Shown: piece by piece, positions 23,161-34,650 of the stretch
How positions within the stretch are numbered: the stretch's first letter is position 1
Layout of the letters: every line of letters starts with the position of its first letter
Assembly (NCBI GenBank): GCA_032718475.1
Contig: JAUCBJ010001293.1
Span: 1 to 64,000, forward strand
Reading direction: 5' to 3'
DNA: 64,000 nucleotides
Source: Nemertoderma westbladi
Lineage: Eukaryota; Xenacoelomorpha; Nemertodermatida; Nemertodermatidae
Made by a program: the position numbers and the translations under genes
The notes under the pieces: generated by a model
The model's input: the letters and a program-made list of their open reading frames with translations, nothing else
Databases searched by the model: none
Told to the model about the DNA's origin: nothing

Positions 23161-24131
23161 AATACTATGGTATAGGCATAGGGTAACCGGTGCCGGTACT
23201 TCTTTCTTTATTGCATTCTTTGTACTTGCGTCTTGGCAGTCTGCCAGTATAATAATACAACTGAATATATATTAATGATATTACAGTAGGTATTAAACCA
23301 ATATCCCAATCCATCCCAGTCACTATCTACAAGACATCCCAATCATCAAATCGCCCAGTATTTCGCCAGTTTAGTGTAATGTGCCTCGAACCAGGTTATT
23401 TTTATTGGAAGCCCAGGAATGTCAACACTAGCACTATGAGACAATACTGCACAGCTGCAATACGAGTGCATTAAAATTCAGAAATTTAGCAATAAAACAA
23501 GGGAGTAATTCCCTTTTTCTCACATGCATCCCTCGTTAAACCGATTTAGAAATTGTGATTTTTAATTACAAATTTCACTGTAACATATTTAGGGAAAAAA
23601 AACGTTGCCGCCGTGACCTATTTTATAAATATGCATGATCGGTTTACGTGTTGCATTGTTAAATAAAGTTTTCTTAATTGTTTGTCACCTTAATTTATAA
23701 TACAAACAGAACAGTACAGAGAGAGTTTAAATTATTTTATTACCGGTATTAAATATGTCTGTCTAAGTGTTATAGTCCTATGAAACGTTGATGTTATAGC
23801 CATAGCCTACTGTCAGACTGTTTTGAGGAGATTATAATCCTACCATTATCCTGCTTGTTTGTTGATGACATACCTATCTAATTTATATTATCTTTTGGTT
23901 CACGGAAAGTTTTTTTTATTGTAGTACCTATAGTCGGATCTTCTTTCATGTTTGTTAGCGATCAAAGGTCACCAATGGGTTTATGGTTGAATGCAACAAC
24001 TGTATATATATATATCTGTTGAGTTGATAATGGATTCAATTTCATCTCCAGCTCTAGTATAAAGTTATTTCCGCACATTATATCGATCTAACTCCTATCA
24101 CTGCGTACCGGTACTAACGTCGGCCCTCGAG
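23161..24131. other. 5' flank of the ARHGAP39-like gene
   Basis: AT-rich non-coding sequence with a tatatatatatatc run at 24003-24017 about 115 bp before the start codon. No separate gene is supported. Promoter and 5' UTR presumably lie here but cannot be delimited. Confidence 0.5.
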
Positions 24132-27100
24132 ATGTGTTCGACCCGGATGGAGACTGGACTTGTAGACGTCCACTGTGGTGATTGGGAGCGCGTCGAGTGG
24201 GTTGAGATCGTAGAACCCCGAACCCACCAGCACATGTACGCGAACCTAACCAGCGGTGAGTGCGTCTGGGACGTACCTGCCGGTGTAGCGGTAAAACGTA
24301 CCGATAACAACCAGTGGTGGGAGCTTTTCGACCAGAAAACCTCGCGGTTTTATTACTACAACGCTGCCACTCAGAAAACCGTGTGGCATAGGCCGGTTCA
24401 TTCCGATATAATCCCGTTGGCGAAGCTCCAGACGTTAAAGCAAAACACGGAGGTGGGGTCTACAGCTCAGCTGCACCCTGCAGGGCCCGATACACCGGCG
24501 GTGGCCGCCGCCGCTAAGCCGCACCGCCCCCATCACCGCGGGAAGCAGCACCGCTCGCGTCGCGTTGCTAGTCGACCCAAACCGGAGATGCGAACCATCG
24601 AGACGCAGACGGAAACATCGCCGCCTCGCGGTTCCGGACTGCCACTCCTTCCGGACGACTCCCGCGGAAACAACAACCTCCACCTCCTCAACTACCTGCG
24701 GCAGGCCAACGCGGCCGCCGCCGATGCCATCAGCTACGCGAGCGCCGAGAGTTACGACAGCGGGATCCCGGACGGCTCGACGGCCTACCCGACCGCGGTC
24801 TACCAACCGGTCTACGGGGGCCGTTACTCCGACTCCGACCCAATCTACGCCGCTCTCAACCCATCCAGCGGAGGCGCGTCTAGTCGCTCGGCCAACTCGG
24901 ATCCCGATAATATATACGCGGCGATGCGGAGCAATAGTTGCCACGATAACCGGAGGTCCTCGTCCACGGACTACCAGCGTCACCCTGCGGACCCTCGCAA
25001 CCCGAGCGGCGACCACTACGGTCCCGCCACCTTCCATCCGCCGCCCACCAGCCACTACGGCCGGCCGCCGCCGCCCCACCATATCGTGTTCCAGAACGGC
25101 CGACACCCGCGGCCACAGAGTCGCCCCGTTGTCCGGGACGACAGCCAATCGGCGTACTCGACCGCGGACCCCCGGGTCTACCGACCCCAGCCGGATCCAA
25201 TCTACTCGGCCCTGCCGCATCACGGCGCCGCCGCCACCGGCGCCACATACTCGCCGCACCTGCCGCCGCGCTGCAACAACGCCGCCGAGCGCCGCTCCAG
25301 TCTCCCTGACAACCGAATGGACGGCGATCCCCGGCACCGTCCGTCGATCTACTCTCCACGCGCCGCGCGAAAACGGTTCCCCGCTACGGTGGCGCACCAT
25401 CGGGGTACCGAGACGAAGACGCCGCTGGACATTGTGGCGCAGCCGCCGCCGCCCGCGGAGCCGCGTCACGGCGCACCGTCCCCGGCTCTGCCGCGGCGCG
25501 CCCCATTGGCGCAGTCGGCGCGGGTCTACCAGTCTCCGGGCTCCCTCCCCCCGGGCCCCCAGGCCCCCCTCCCCCAGGGGAGGCCCCCCTGGGTGCTCCA
25601 GGATCCCGTTAAACGATCCCCCGCCAGGAGCGACTCCTCGTCCCTCGGGAGCTCCCACATCGGGAGTCCCGAGACCAACTCGTTGGTGAACCACTCCGAC
25701 TCAACCTGTCGCCCCCAGCAGCCTGTCGACCAGTTCATGGTGGACCAGTTGTGCGAGCGATTCCGATCCAACGACCTGCCGTCGACGCTGTCCGGAGTGG
25801 ATCAGAGGCGGCGGACTCCGGAGTCGAGCGAAGGGGAGGAAGTCCGGAGGAGTCGGGAGGTCGGGGTTGGGAGGAGTCGGGAGGAAGAAGGAGTGGTCGA
25901 AGGGAGCAGAAGGAGGAACGGGGAGGACCTCGGTTCCACCGACAGGGAGAGTTCCAGTAGCGACGAAGAGGAACTGGTGGAACAGCGTAAAGGAACGGAG
26001 GAACCGATGGAGAAGCGACGAGCGGCATCGTTGCAGGGCGGGTCGACCCGACCAATGTCGGTCATTATGGCCAGCCAATCGGAGGGCGACTTCCCGGGGT
26101 CCAATCGGATCTGCGTAAATAAATCCAACAGTTTGGTGGATCCGCGTCGATCCTCGGCCGGATCCCGAGTCGCCGACACCCCGGTGCAGCTCTCGCTGTG
26201 CGAGTTCGCGAGCGAGTTGAGTAAACCCGCGGCGGCTAGTAAGAGTCGGTTTGCTAAGAAGAAAGTCGCCGTGGAATCGAACCCGTTGAGTTGGAGTAAA
26301 GAACATCTGAAACGGCCGCTGTTGGATCCAACGGATAAAGTTTATAAACGCGACGCTTTGGATTCCTTTAAGTTGATACAAAGTTACATGGGGGACAAAG
26401 CGAGTAAGTTGGATCAGGACGAGGTCTGTTTGAATCTCACGGTTAAAGGCTGGTCGACTCCGTCGCTGCGAGACGAGATTTACTTACAGCTGTGCAAACA
26501 GACGACGCACAACCCCCGTCCGGTGAGCTGCCAGTACGGCTGGGAGCTGCTCGCGGTCTGTCTCGCCTTCTTCCCGCCGCAGCCCAAGTTCCACGCCTAT
26601 CTGGAGGCGCACATCGCGCAGCGGGCGTGCGGCGACGCGGGGGGGCCCCACGAGCGGCGGTACGCCGACCACTGTCTGCGACAACTCGCGCGGATCAGGC
26701 AGTCAGGCGGCGCAGGTAAGGCGTTGCGGCGGCCCAACGTGGAGGAGATCGGCGTCGCGAGGAACTCCGTCTTCCATCCATCGATGTTCGGGAACTCGCT
26801 GTCGGAGACGTTGGCGCTGCAACGGGAGCGCTTCCCGTTGCGTCGACTCCCCTGGGTGCAGACGGCCCTGTCCGCCGAGGTACTCAGACTGAACGGCGCC
26901 CAGACCGAGGGGATATTCCGGGTCTCCGGCGACATCGACGAGGTCAACGTGCTGAAACAGCGTTGCGACCGGTGGGACGTAGCGGGTACCTGCGACGACC
27001 CCCACGTTCCCTGCAGCCTCCTTAAACTCTGGTACCGCGAGTTATTCGAACCTCTGATTCCCCCCTCCTTCTATGACCAGTGTCTCGAACAGTTCGAATC

Positions 27101-27377
27101 TCCTACCCAAGCCGTCGGTATCGTTCACACCCTCCCCGATATCAATAGAATTGTTCTCGCCTATCTCATCAACTTCCTTCAGGTCTTCGTTCGCCCCGAG
27201 AATGTAATTCATACCAAGATGGATGTTAATAACATCTCCATGGTGATGGCGCCAAACTGCTTGCGTTGCGATTCTACAGACCCGAAGGTTATATTCGAGA
27301 ACACGAGGAAGGAAATGGCCTTTATTAAAACCCTAATTATCCACCTCGATACTCGATTTATCGAGGACATCATCTGA
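24132..27377 (+). CDS. ARHGAP39: WW-WW-MyTH4-RhoGAP protein, ARHGAP39/Vilse orthologue
   Basis: A 1,081-residue Rho-family GTPase-activating protein; family members (vertebrate ARHGAP39, Drosophila Vilse/CrossGAP) turn off Rac/Cdc42-type GTPases downstream of Robo in axon guidance and spine shaping. WW1 about residues 22-50 (W23, W46, P49) and WW2 about 61-88 (FYYYN, W85, P88) are followed by the family-typical DIIPLAKLQTLKQNTE. A proline/serine-rich low-complexity middle contains three DPIY/DNIY motifs (Y239, Y262, Y358). MyTH4 is about 717-868 and RhoGAP about 885-1078, with arginine finger R930 in TEGIFRVSGD plus KLWYREL and VMAPNCL. Length and both termini match the family, so it looks complete in a single exon; vertebrate genes are split. 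The coding region is very GC-rich against AT-rich flanks, easing near the 3' end. A second ATG (residue 6) has better context. Long frames on the opposite strand are composition shadows. Confidence 0.96.
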   Translation: MCSTRMETGLVDVHCGDWERVEWVEIVEPRTHQHMYANLTSGECVWDVPAGVAVKRTDNNQWWELFDQKTSRFYYYNAATQKTVWHRPVHSDIIPLAKLQTLKQNTEVGSTAQLHPAGPDTPAVAAAAKPHRPHHRGKQHRSRRVASRPKPEMRTIETQTETSPPRGSGLPLLPDDSRGNNNLHLLNYLRQANAAAADAISYASAESYDSGIPDGSTAYPTAVYQPVYGGRYSDSDPIYAALNPSSGGASSRSANSDPDNIYAAMRSNSCHDNRRSSSTDYQRHPADPRNPSGDHYGPATFHPPPTSHYGRPPPPHHIVFQNGRHPRPQSRPVVRDDSQSAYSTADPRVYRPQPDPIYSALPHHGAAATGATYSPHLPPRCNNAAERRSSLPDNRMDGDPRHRPSIYSPRAARKRFPATVAHHRGTETKTPLDIVAQPPPPAEPRHGAPSPALPRRAPLAQSARVYQSPGSLPPGPQAPLPQGRPPWVLQDPVKRSPARSDSSSLGSSHIGSPETNSLVNHSDSTCRPQQPVDQFMVDQLCERFRSNDLPSTLSGVDQRRRTPESSEGEEVRRSREVGVGRSREEEGVVEGSRRRNGEDLGSTDRESSSSDEEELVEQRKGTEEPMEKRRAASLQGGSTRPMSVIMASQSEGDFPGSNRICVNKSNSLVDPRRSSAGSRVADTPVQLSLCEFASELSKPAAASKSRFAKKKVAVESNPLSWSKEHLKRPLLDPTDKVYKRDALDSFKLIQSYMGDKASKLDQDEVCLNLTVKGWSTPSLRDEIYLQLCKQTTHNPRPVSCQYGWELLAVCLAFFPPQPKFHAYLEAHIAQRACGDAGGPHERRYADHCLRQLARIRQSGGAGKALRRPNVEEIGVARNSVFHPSMFGNSLSETLALQRERFPLRRLPWVQTALSAEVLRLNGAQTEGIFRVSGDIDEVNVLKQRCDRWDVAGTCDDPHVPCSLLKLWYRELFEPLIPPSFYDQCLEQFESPTQAVGIVHTLPDINRIVLAYLINFLQVFVRPENVIHTKMDVNNISMVMAPNCLRCDSTDPKVIFENTRKEMAFIKTLIIHLDTRFIEDII

Positions 27378-27961
27378 TATAGTCGATTATATTATCTCAA
27401 GTTTTTGTCTGTCGTGCTATAAATAGTAACAATCACTCAGCAGCACAGCTGTAGGGATTCCCCGGATATTCCGCTGAAATCCGCCCAATTTAATACTTAA
27501 CCCTATTTTATTTAATTTTCATAACTTTATCAAATAATACAATATTACGCAGATACACATTGCCACATCCTCGATATAATAAATGTATGAATTACCGGGT
27601 TGAAATTAGACTTTAACATTTTATTTTATCAACCGAGTTTCAATCTATAATATCTACTGTATCAGTTCTTAGTGTTTTTATTCCGGCGACCGACGAATTA
27701 TCCCGGATATCCGAAAAACCTCTACCGACGCTTCGCAACTCACATTGTAGCAGATTTTTTTTAATTTTTATTGGTATTATTATTATTATATTATATATAT
27801 TTAAAGTTAATCAAATATTATTAATTACAATTATAATATTGGCACTTAATCAACCACTTAGTGAGATAAACAGCAAATAAGTTGAATTTAATTAGCAATA
27901 ACTCGTCGATGTCGGAATGTATTTTAATTAGTTCCGTTTGTTTTTAATTGTAGCAGTTTAA
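27378..27961 (+). other. Probable 3' UTR and downstream spacer
   Basis: AT-rich sequence directly after the TGA stop. It contains a candidate polyadenylation signal and then unremarkable sequence. Confidence 0.45.
27578..27583 (+). promoter_or_regulatory. Candidate polyadenylation signal AATAAA
   Basis: First canonical AATAAA after the ARHGAP39-like stop codon, 201 bp downstream. The hexamer is common in AT-rich DNA, so this is suggestive only. Confidence 0.35.
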
Positions 27962-28148
27962 ATGTGCTCTAACGTTTTTGTTTTTGCTCTAACGTTTTTG
28001 TTTTTGCTCTAAAGCTCTAACGTTTTTGTTTTTGCTCTAATGTTTTTGTTTTTGCTCTAAAGCTCTAACGTTTTTGTTTTTGCTCTAACGTTTTTGTTTT
28101 TGCTCTAACGTTTTTGTTTTTGCTCTAACGTTTTTGTTTTTTTGTCTA
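27962..28148 (+). repeat. 20-bp minisatellite (gctctaacgtttttgttttt)
   Basis: About nine units, two of them separated by an extra gctctaaa. Possibly within the 3' UTR. Confidence 0.93.
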
Positions 28149-31100
28149 CGTTTTTTTTTGGAACTTTTACGATGATTTTCATTTATTTTAGCTACGCGTT
28201 ATTCTCTCATTGACATAGATTACGGGTTTATTATTATATTTTGATACACTACTATGTACTGTTAGTTTTTGCTTAAGGAATACAGTGTATTTCCCAATTG
28301 ATTGTGTGTTTTTAGGTCTGCGTACCTGCGATTTATTATTTATTGCACTGCCAAACCAAAATCGCTATGTAATCTTCCCCTTTGCTATGGCAACAAACGG
28401 TATATAGTTAGAAGGATAAAAATACATTTGGTTGCTCAGGGAGATATCCTATTTATTATATTGACTTGCCCAAATCAGATAGAATTTCTTAAACTTGTTT
28501 TTTATGTTTTCAACTTCTGAAGCGTTTCCTGATGGGTTTAGTGTTTTGGTTTGTAGTTCTCCGATTGTAGATTAATTTATTTAGTATCCAAAACAATTCG
28601 GCATTGGAATTAGCTGAATTAATAAGAATCTTGGCAATAATTAATTAATATACATTTGACGTAGACTTTATGTCTATCTTAAGACTAAATTTAACTTTCA
28701 GTCCAGAATTAAATGTTTACCAAACCTAAAATTATAACAGACCCATTATTTTGCGGAGTACCGGTATTTGTAGTTTTGATCTCAATTTTATTCAGCGGAT
28801 TTCTTAAATTCGTTTAGGGTGTCCTTCGTCGTTTGTTCATATTTTCCTACAGAGTACTTATTTATTGTCAGTTACTATAAGCATCGAGTTGCATTTTATT
28901 TCGATTGTTACCATTATGGCACAGCCACTTACGTTATGGCACTGGTCATGGCGTGTTATCTAGCTTATTGGAATTAATCTAAAAATGAAAAGGTCTTCTA
29001 CTACTAGACTTATTGTCTTATTCGCATATCAATTACTTTCCTAATAAAATAAATTTTTGTGATAATATTTCGTGGTGAGCATTTGCTACTGCCATGACAA
29101 CATCTAAATAATCTAATTAATTAAACGTTGTGTCGCACATTGTGTAATAATTTTGTGTATATTTTGGTCCATACACCAATCATATCGGAGATGTTATGTT
29201 CTGTTATTGTTCGTAAAAAAAAACATACAAAGGTACAGTTCGGTTCCGTGGATGCCGTGTTTTTTTGTTATCCCTTTCAACTTTGTGCATTACGTAATGT
29301 TTTATTTCAATCCTTGTAGTTATTTATTAGATGATCACATTTATTTATAAATATATATATTGCGTCATGCCGCATGATCAAAATCTGATATACATTAGTA
29401 ACCACCAGCAACCCAACCCCCCCCCCCCCCCCATCCCCTGTAGAACCCCCTTAACTATGGCTCCATAATTTCCTTACTCCAGACACCTTTTATTCTGAAT
29501 GAATTATTTACAAAGCAGCTGTTATCTTTCATTGTGATCTCATTTGCGCAATAATTACCCCTTGCAGAGTATTCACCTGCACGGTAGTTAGTTCATTTGC
29601 CAGAACGTCATTCATTGTGAAGATAATTAGTATCAACGTCAACACTGGTTTAACTAGCCGGAGGTTTGGTGTTCTAAATCAACCGATTACATGTTGGTTA
29701 TGGAAGGAAATCCATGCCATCATGGCATGGATTTATTTAGCTCATGTTCTATCAGACATAATTATAGTTTTATAATAAAACTCTCTCGGTATGGGTTCAA
29801 TAAATACTAATTAATAATAAGAGAGTTTATGTTGTCTTGTCTACTTACATTATCTACCCATCTCATCAAGAAATAATTACTTTCTTATCTCAATATGATA
29901 TATAATAATAGTTGAACTCTTGTGTTTGTAAGCAACCGGAGGGGGTATTGAACATTGGGGCATAAACTGACTGCCCATTAGCTTTTTATTTGGCCAAATG
30001 AGCGATATCCCGCTTAGTAATTCAATATGCGACAAGTTATATGCGCTGCGGTTGGTTTCTACGTATAAGTCGTTCTAAAAAATATGTTTCTTAGAAATTA
30101 ACGTTGATTTGTTGTTCGGTTAATAATGTCTTACCAACATAGAACACCGCTGGGCTCCGATCTCAGATAACATTCTCACAATCTGTTAGATAACGCGTTG
30201 CCCCTAAATAATGTCGTTATCGATTTGCTTATGGGTTGGCCGGTAGATTCTGAGTACCAGAGCTTCTACTGTACACCGAATTACACAAGTAAAGAGCCCC
30301 AGGGTAACTCCAATATGGGTTGCAAATTCCTGAACCCAGGTTAACGCTCTCTCCTTAGCTTTCTGCCTCCCTGTAGAACCGAAATTCCATGAAGATTTGT
30401 AGCCCAGGAGGTTCGCATCACCTCATAAACGGTGATTAGGGTTGCTTCAATGGGCACCGAAGGGCCCATGTTCGCCCCAAACAGCATGAGGTTTTGACGT
30501 CGATTCGATTTATAGCAACCAAGCGCAATGAAAATGTTGACCCGTTTTCCAGAAGATAAGGAAATGTCATCTTTTGTAAATGGAAATAAACTCTAGTCCA
30601 GTAATTGGATTTTTATCGAATTTCCTCGTGACATAAGGGTTGTGGAATGTGTACAATGCAGAAAATCTTCGAACTACATCCACCAGGCAACCATTAGTGC
30701 TTCCAATTGTTCCTAATCGAACACACATGGTTGTTAGTAGCAATAATAATATGCAGATATAAGCTGCAGTTATGTTTTTATTGCATGCCATTGTATGATT
30801 ACTATGTGAGAGTGAGCGTGATTGTGAACTGGAATGGAATGAAATGCTAATAGGAGATGATGGATGGGTAATGTTTTGAGACATTCTACAGACGAGACTG
30901 TATTAACTGAAAAATATAAACCATATGTTTTCAATGACTGGGTTCAATCAATCAATACTTGGTTTGGTCGGTAAACTTTGAACATTTTCTATGTGTTTGT
31001 GGAGTTCCCAATATCGGCGACACGTTCACCATGTGGTATATATTGCTCGCAGCTACTTAATGGATATTATATTTTGTGCCTTATATAAATAGCTAACGGT

Positions 31101-33699
31101 AACAGATCCATTGAACGCCGTCCGTCCTTCCGTATATTGGGCGTCTCGTCTAAGCTCGACCCAATGAACCTACATGTAGAGCTAATAATAGGCCCATGAT
31201 AAGTGGGCGAGTAGAATGGAGGTCATGGACCCAGATAACGGTTTTACATGATTCTCTAGGCTCCCTCGCACGCGTTACTGCAGCCACAATAGGCATCTCT
31301 AGGCGACTAGTAAATCGCCGCTGGCGCCATAGGGCATTCGATCCGCCCGTCATCCCGACTGCATCGGCGCCATTGGTAACCACGTACTTACTGCCCTTGT
31401 AGGCAGCCAACAAACACTTCAACACTTGTAATTATGTGGTTCGACGACCTTTTATCTGACCTCATTCGCTACAGAGAATAGGCCCTGTTGCCCCTGGCAT
31501 ACAACTTATCACTATCCCAGCTTCTCAACACCCAAGTTAATCTTTTTTGCTTTGAGGGATTGTAGCAATCAATGACCCCATTAAATAATTGGAAAATTCC
31601 TCGGTTCTGCAACTCAGATCACAGGTGACAATATTGTTTTTTTTCTCCAGAGTTAACGTTTAATCTAGTTGATGGCAACTGATTGATAGAATCCCTTAGA
31701 GCTCTCTTTCTGCTCGTTTAGTCGTTTATTGTTTCGCAATTCTCAATCAACGCAGCGGTGAAAACAAACTTACTCGCTCATATGAGTGAGTCACTATATT
31801 CTGTTCTGTATACTAGCAAGTCTCACTTTGTTCAAGGAAAGGACGTTATACGCTAATTCGAGGCAATCGTACGCCACACAATAGGTATAACTTGTTGTCA
31901 GCGAAACATTTTGACAACTCCAGCTCATTCAATTCTACCACCTAAAAGCTCTTGAGTTAGTTGAGTTACTTTGTATACTGCTAATTTAACTTTTATCGCG
32001 CCTTAAAATAGAATATAGGCAGGCCCTTATTAAAGATGACTTGTGTCCTAATTAGTTTAGACTATTCAATCTAAACCGGGCGCCTAAAAACTGCATAACG
32101 ATTTGTTTTGTATTGCCAATGTCCCTGGCTCTATAGTTAGACTCTCAAGGTTCAAGTATCTTTGCCTCACGGACGCAACAAACTACTCAATTAACTGGCT
32201 CACACAATGTCCCACCCAAAGTAGCGCACTCCAATAAACCTTTAAGATTGTTTATAAAAATATATGTGTCGTGTATTGGGTATTGAGCGTTAACGACCCA
32301 ATCACCAATAATACCATATGTTACCGTGACAATAATTACTTATAACATTAATGTAGTTAACCCGCGCTGATACTTCAAGGGAGATTTAATTTCGATTTGG
32401 TTGTGGCTTAAATGAATCCATGATATAACGCATTCAGCCTATAGATTCATTGTCTTCCGGCCCCGTGTCCTTGTTTCCGCTCATTGGTCACGCATTTGGG
32501 CAGTGCGTCACCACCGTAATCACACGCACGGCCTTACTTAATGCCCATTGCGGTTACTAATGCGTATATATATATACTGCCAATACCACGGCGGGGTATC
32601 TATGGCTGTACGTACGTGCCAGCTGCAGGGCCGCTTTGTGCTTGTTTCACACGTAATTTTATCGTTCCAGTAATTCCCTAGCTTTGTCCGCGAATGGTAC
32701 CAGTTACTTGCACAGTTATTTTCGGAGGCCTTCAATTTATTTGCACGTGGAAATGGACTGTAATCAGGTTGGGAAACCATCTTTGAGCCGACACAACCTA
32801 CGCTTCTTACATCCGAGGTAATTTACTCTTATTTCGGAGGTAGAATTCTGGCTTCCTGCTGCGTGTGCCTCCAAGCCGATATTGGATTAGGCTACGATGT
32901 GTGTTGTGGTTCCGCGCTGTTGTAGGAGGGGTGGCCCATTTGAGGCGCTTCCATTCTACCACTAGGATGGGGTCTCGCTAACAGGGCCACACTCTCCCAC
33001 TCACCTCGTTAGCCGTACTTCGGTTATTAGATTGAGAAAATACCGTCCCATTAAGTTCATTAGGTATTCGAACCCCCTTCAAGAATCCCCTTATAAATGA
33101 AGTCACAGTATTCACTGAGGTTTTAATTATTTAAACTAGTGGACCGTTAAGTATGCTGAATCACGATATAATAAAGTTACAAACCTTATAAGAGTATCAC
33201 AGGACGCTCCATTCCCTTTTTGTGGCAAAATGATGTTTAAAGACACATTTTAACGTTTCCCAAACTACGAAAGCATCAATCATGATTCTTTTACGCTGAA
33301 TTCTACTATTATTACGATGTTAATGAAATGATATTCAAAGTTTCCTATAGAGTCCTGCATCATTGCATGACAAAAAGTAGTACTTTTTATATAATATTAT
33401 GATGTTTTTAATGTTACCACGCTGTTTATATAAATTGCACATTTCATACTAAACTATTTAGATTAGTTGGTCTAAATATGATATCCCACTCCATAGCGAA
33501 ATATTCATCCGATCTGATAGCTCAGTACACACACCCGGCTGATGATAACCGGAAGTTTGAACACTATGGAGAGCATTATCATATTGTCCTATTTATTACA
33601 TTGTATATTTAAATTCACCGTCACTCACCCCACAACAATTCATTTATTATTATTCATTAACAGCCTGGGCCAGGCATACGGGGTTACAGTGGTTTCTAC
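28149..33699. other. Long gene-poor intergenic stretch
   Basis: About 5.5 kb of largely unique, moderately AT-rich sequence without tandem arrays, in contrast with the rest of the window. It has a poly-C run at 29417-29432 and small palindromes. A minus-strand frame at 30884-30567 (105 codons) has an internal ATG with a hydrophobic run AAYICILLLLLTTMCV that could mimic a signal peptide, but there is no other support. A more GC-rich patch at 31110-31420 is open on both strands and unassigned. The low repeat content could mean regulatory DNA for a neighbouring gene. Confidence 0.45.
29708..29734. repeat. Perfect odd-centred palindrome (13+1+13)
   Basis: aaatccatgccat, a central c, then atggcatggattt: perfectly complementary arms with a one-base centre. 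Confidence 0.85.
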
Positions 33700-34650
33700 A
33701 ACTGTTTCCTTAAGGAATGCCTGGTGATTTTCCACAGTAAACCCTTCCACTCTGTTTCCTAAAGGCATGCCTTTTCACCACCATGGGTGATCTTCCACAG
33801 TTAACCTTTCCACTCTGTTTCCTAAAGGAATGCCCTCTTACCACCATGGGTGATCTTCCACAGTAAACTCTTCCACTCTGTTTCCCAAAGGAATGCCTGT
33901 CCACCACTATGGGTGATCTTCCACAGTAAACCCTCCACTCTGTTTCCTAAAGGCCTGCCTATTCACCACCATGGGTGATCTTCCACAGTAAACCCTTCCA
34001 CTCTGTTTCATAAAGGAATGCCTGTTCACCAATCCACCATATGGGTGATCTTTCACAGTAAACCCTTCCACTGTTTCCTAAAGGAATGTCTGTTCACCAC
34101 CATTGGTTATCTTCCACAGTAAACACTTCCACTCTGTTTTCTAAATGCCTGCATGTTCACCGCCATGGGTGATCTTCCACAGTAACCCCTTCCACTCTGT
34201 TTCCTAAAGGAATGCCTGTCCACAACCATGGGTGATCTTCCACAGTAAACACTTCCACTCTGTTTCCTAAAGGAATGCCTGCTCACCACCATGGGTGATC
34301 TTCCACAGTAAACCCTCCACTCTGTTTCCTAAAAGCCTGCCTGTTCACCACCATGGGTGATCTTCCACAATAAACCCTTCCACTCTGTTTCCTAAAGGAA
34401 TGCCTGTTCACCAATCCACCATGGGTGATCTTCCACAGTAAACCCTTCCACTGTTTCCTAAAGGAATGTCTGTTCACCACCATTGGTTATCTTCCACAGT
34501 AAACCCTTGCACTCTGTTTTCTGAAAGCCTGTCTGTTCACCACCATGGGTGATTTTCCACAGTAAACCCTTCCACTCTGTTTCCTAAAGGCGTGCCTATT
34601 CATCGCCATGGGTGATCTTCCACAATAAACCATTCCACTCTGTTTCCCAA
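33700..34650 (-). repeat. 63-bp satellite array
   Basis: About 15 units running cctgttcaccaccatgggtg-atcttccacagtaaaccctt-ccactctgtttcctaaagga-atg. Recurrent variants (ccaatccacc insertion, aaggcctgcc, cattggttatc) repeat about every five units, showing a higher-order unit of about 320 bp. The 63-bp period leaves minus-strand frames open (VNRHSFRKQSG), which are not genes. Confidence 0.96.

Noticed and set aside
24435-25694. Opposite-strand 419-codon and alternative plus-frame 374-codon ORFs
   Set aside because: GC-rich shadow frames of the ARHGAP39-like gene; arginine/proline-rich with no domain.
30567-30884. Minus-strand 105-codon frame with hydrophobic stretch
   Set aside because: No recognisable domain, no conserved context and no splice evidence; kept only as a note in the intergenic entry.
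31150-31425. Overlapping 91- and 68-codon frames on opposite strands
   Set aside because: Unrecognised, mutually overlapping, and consistent with a chance effect of slightly higher GC.
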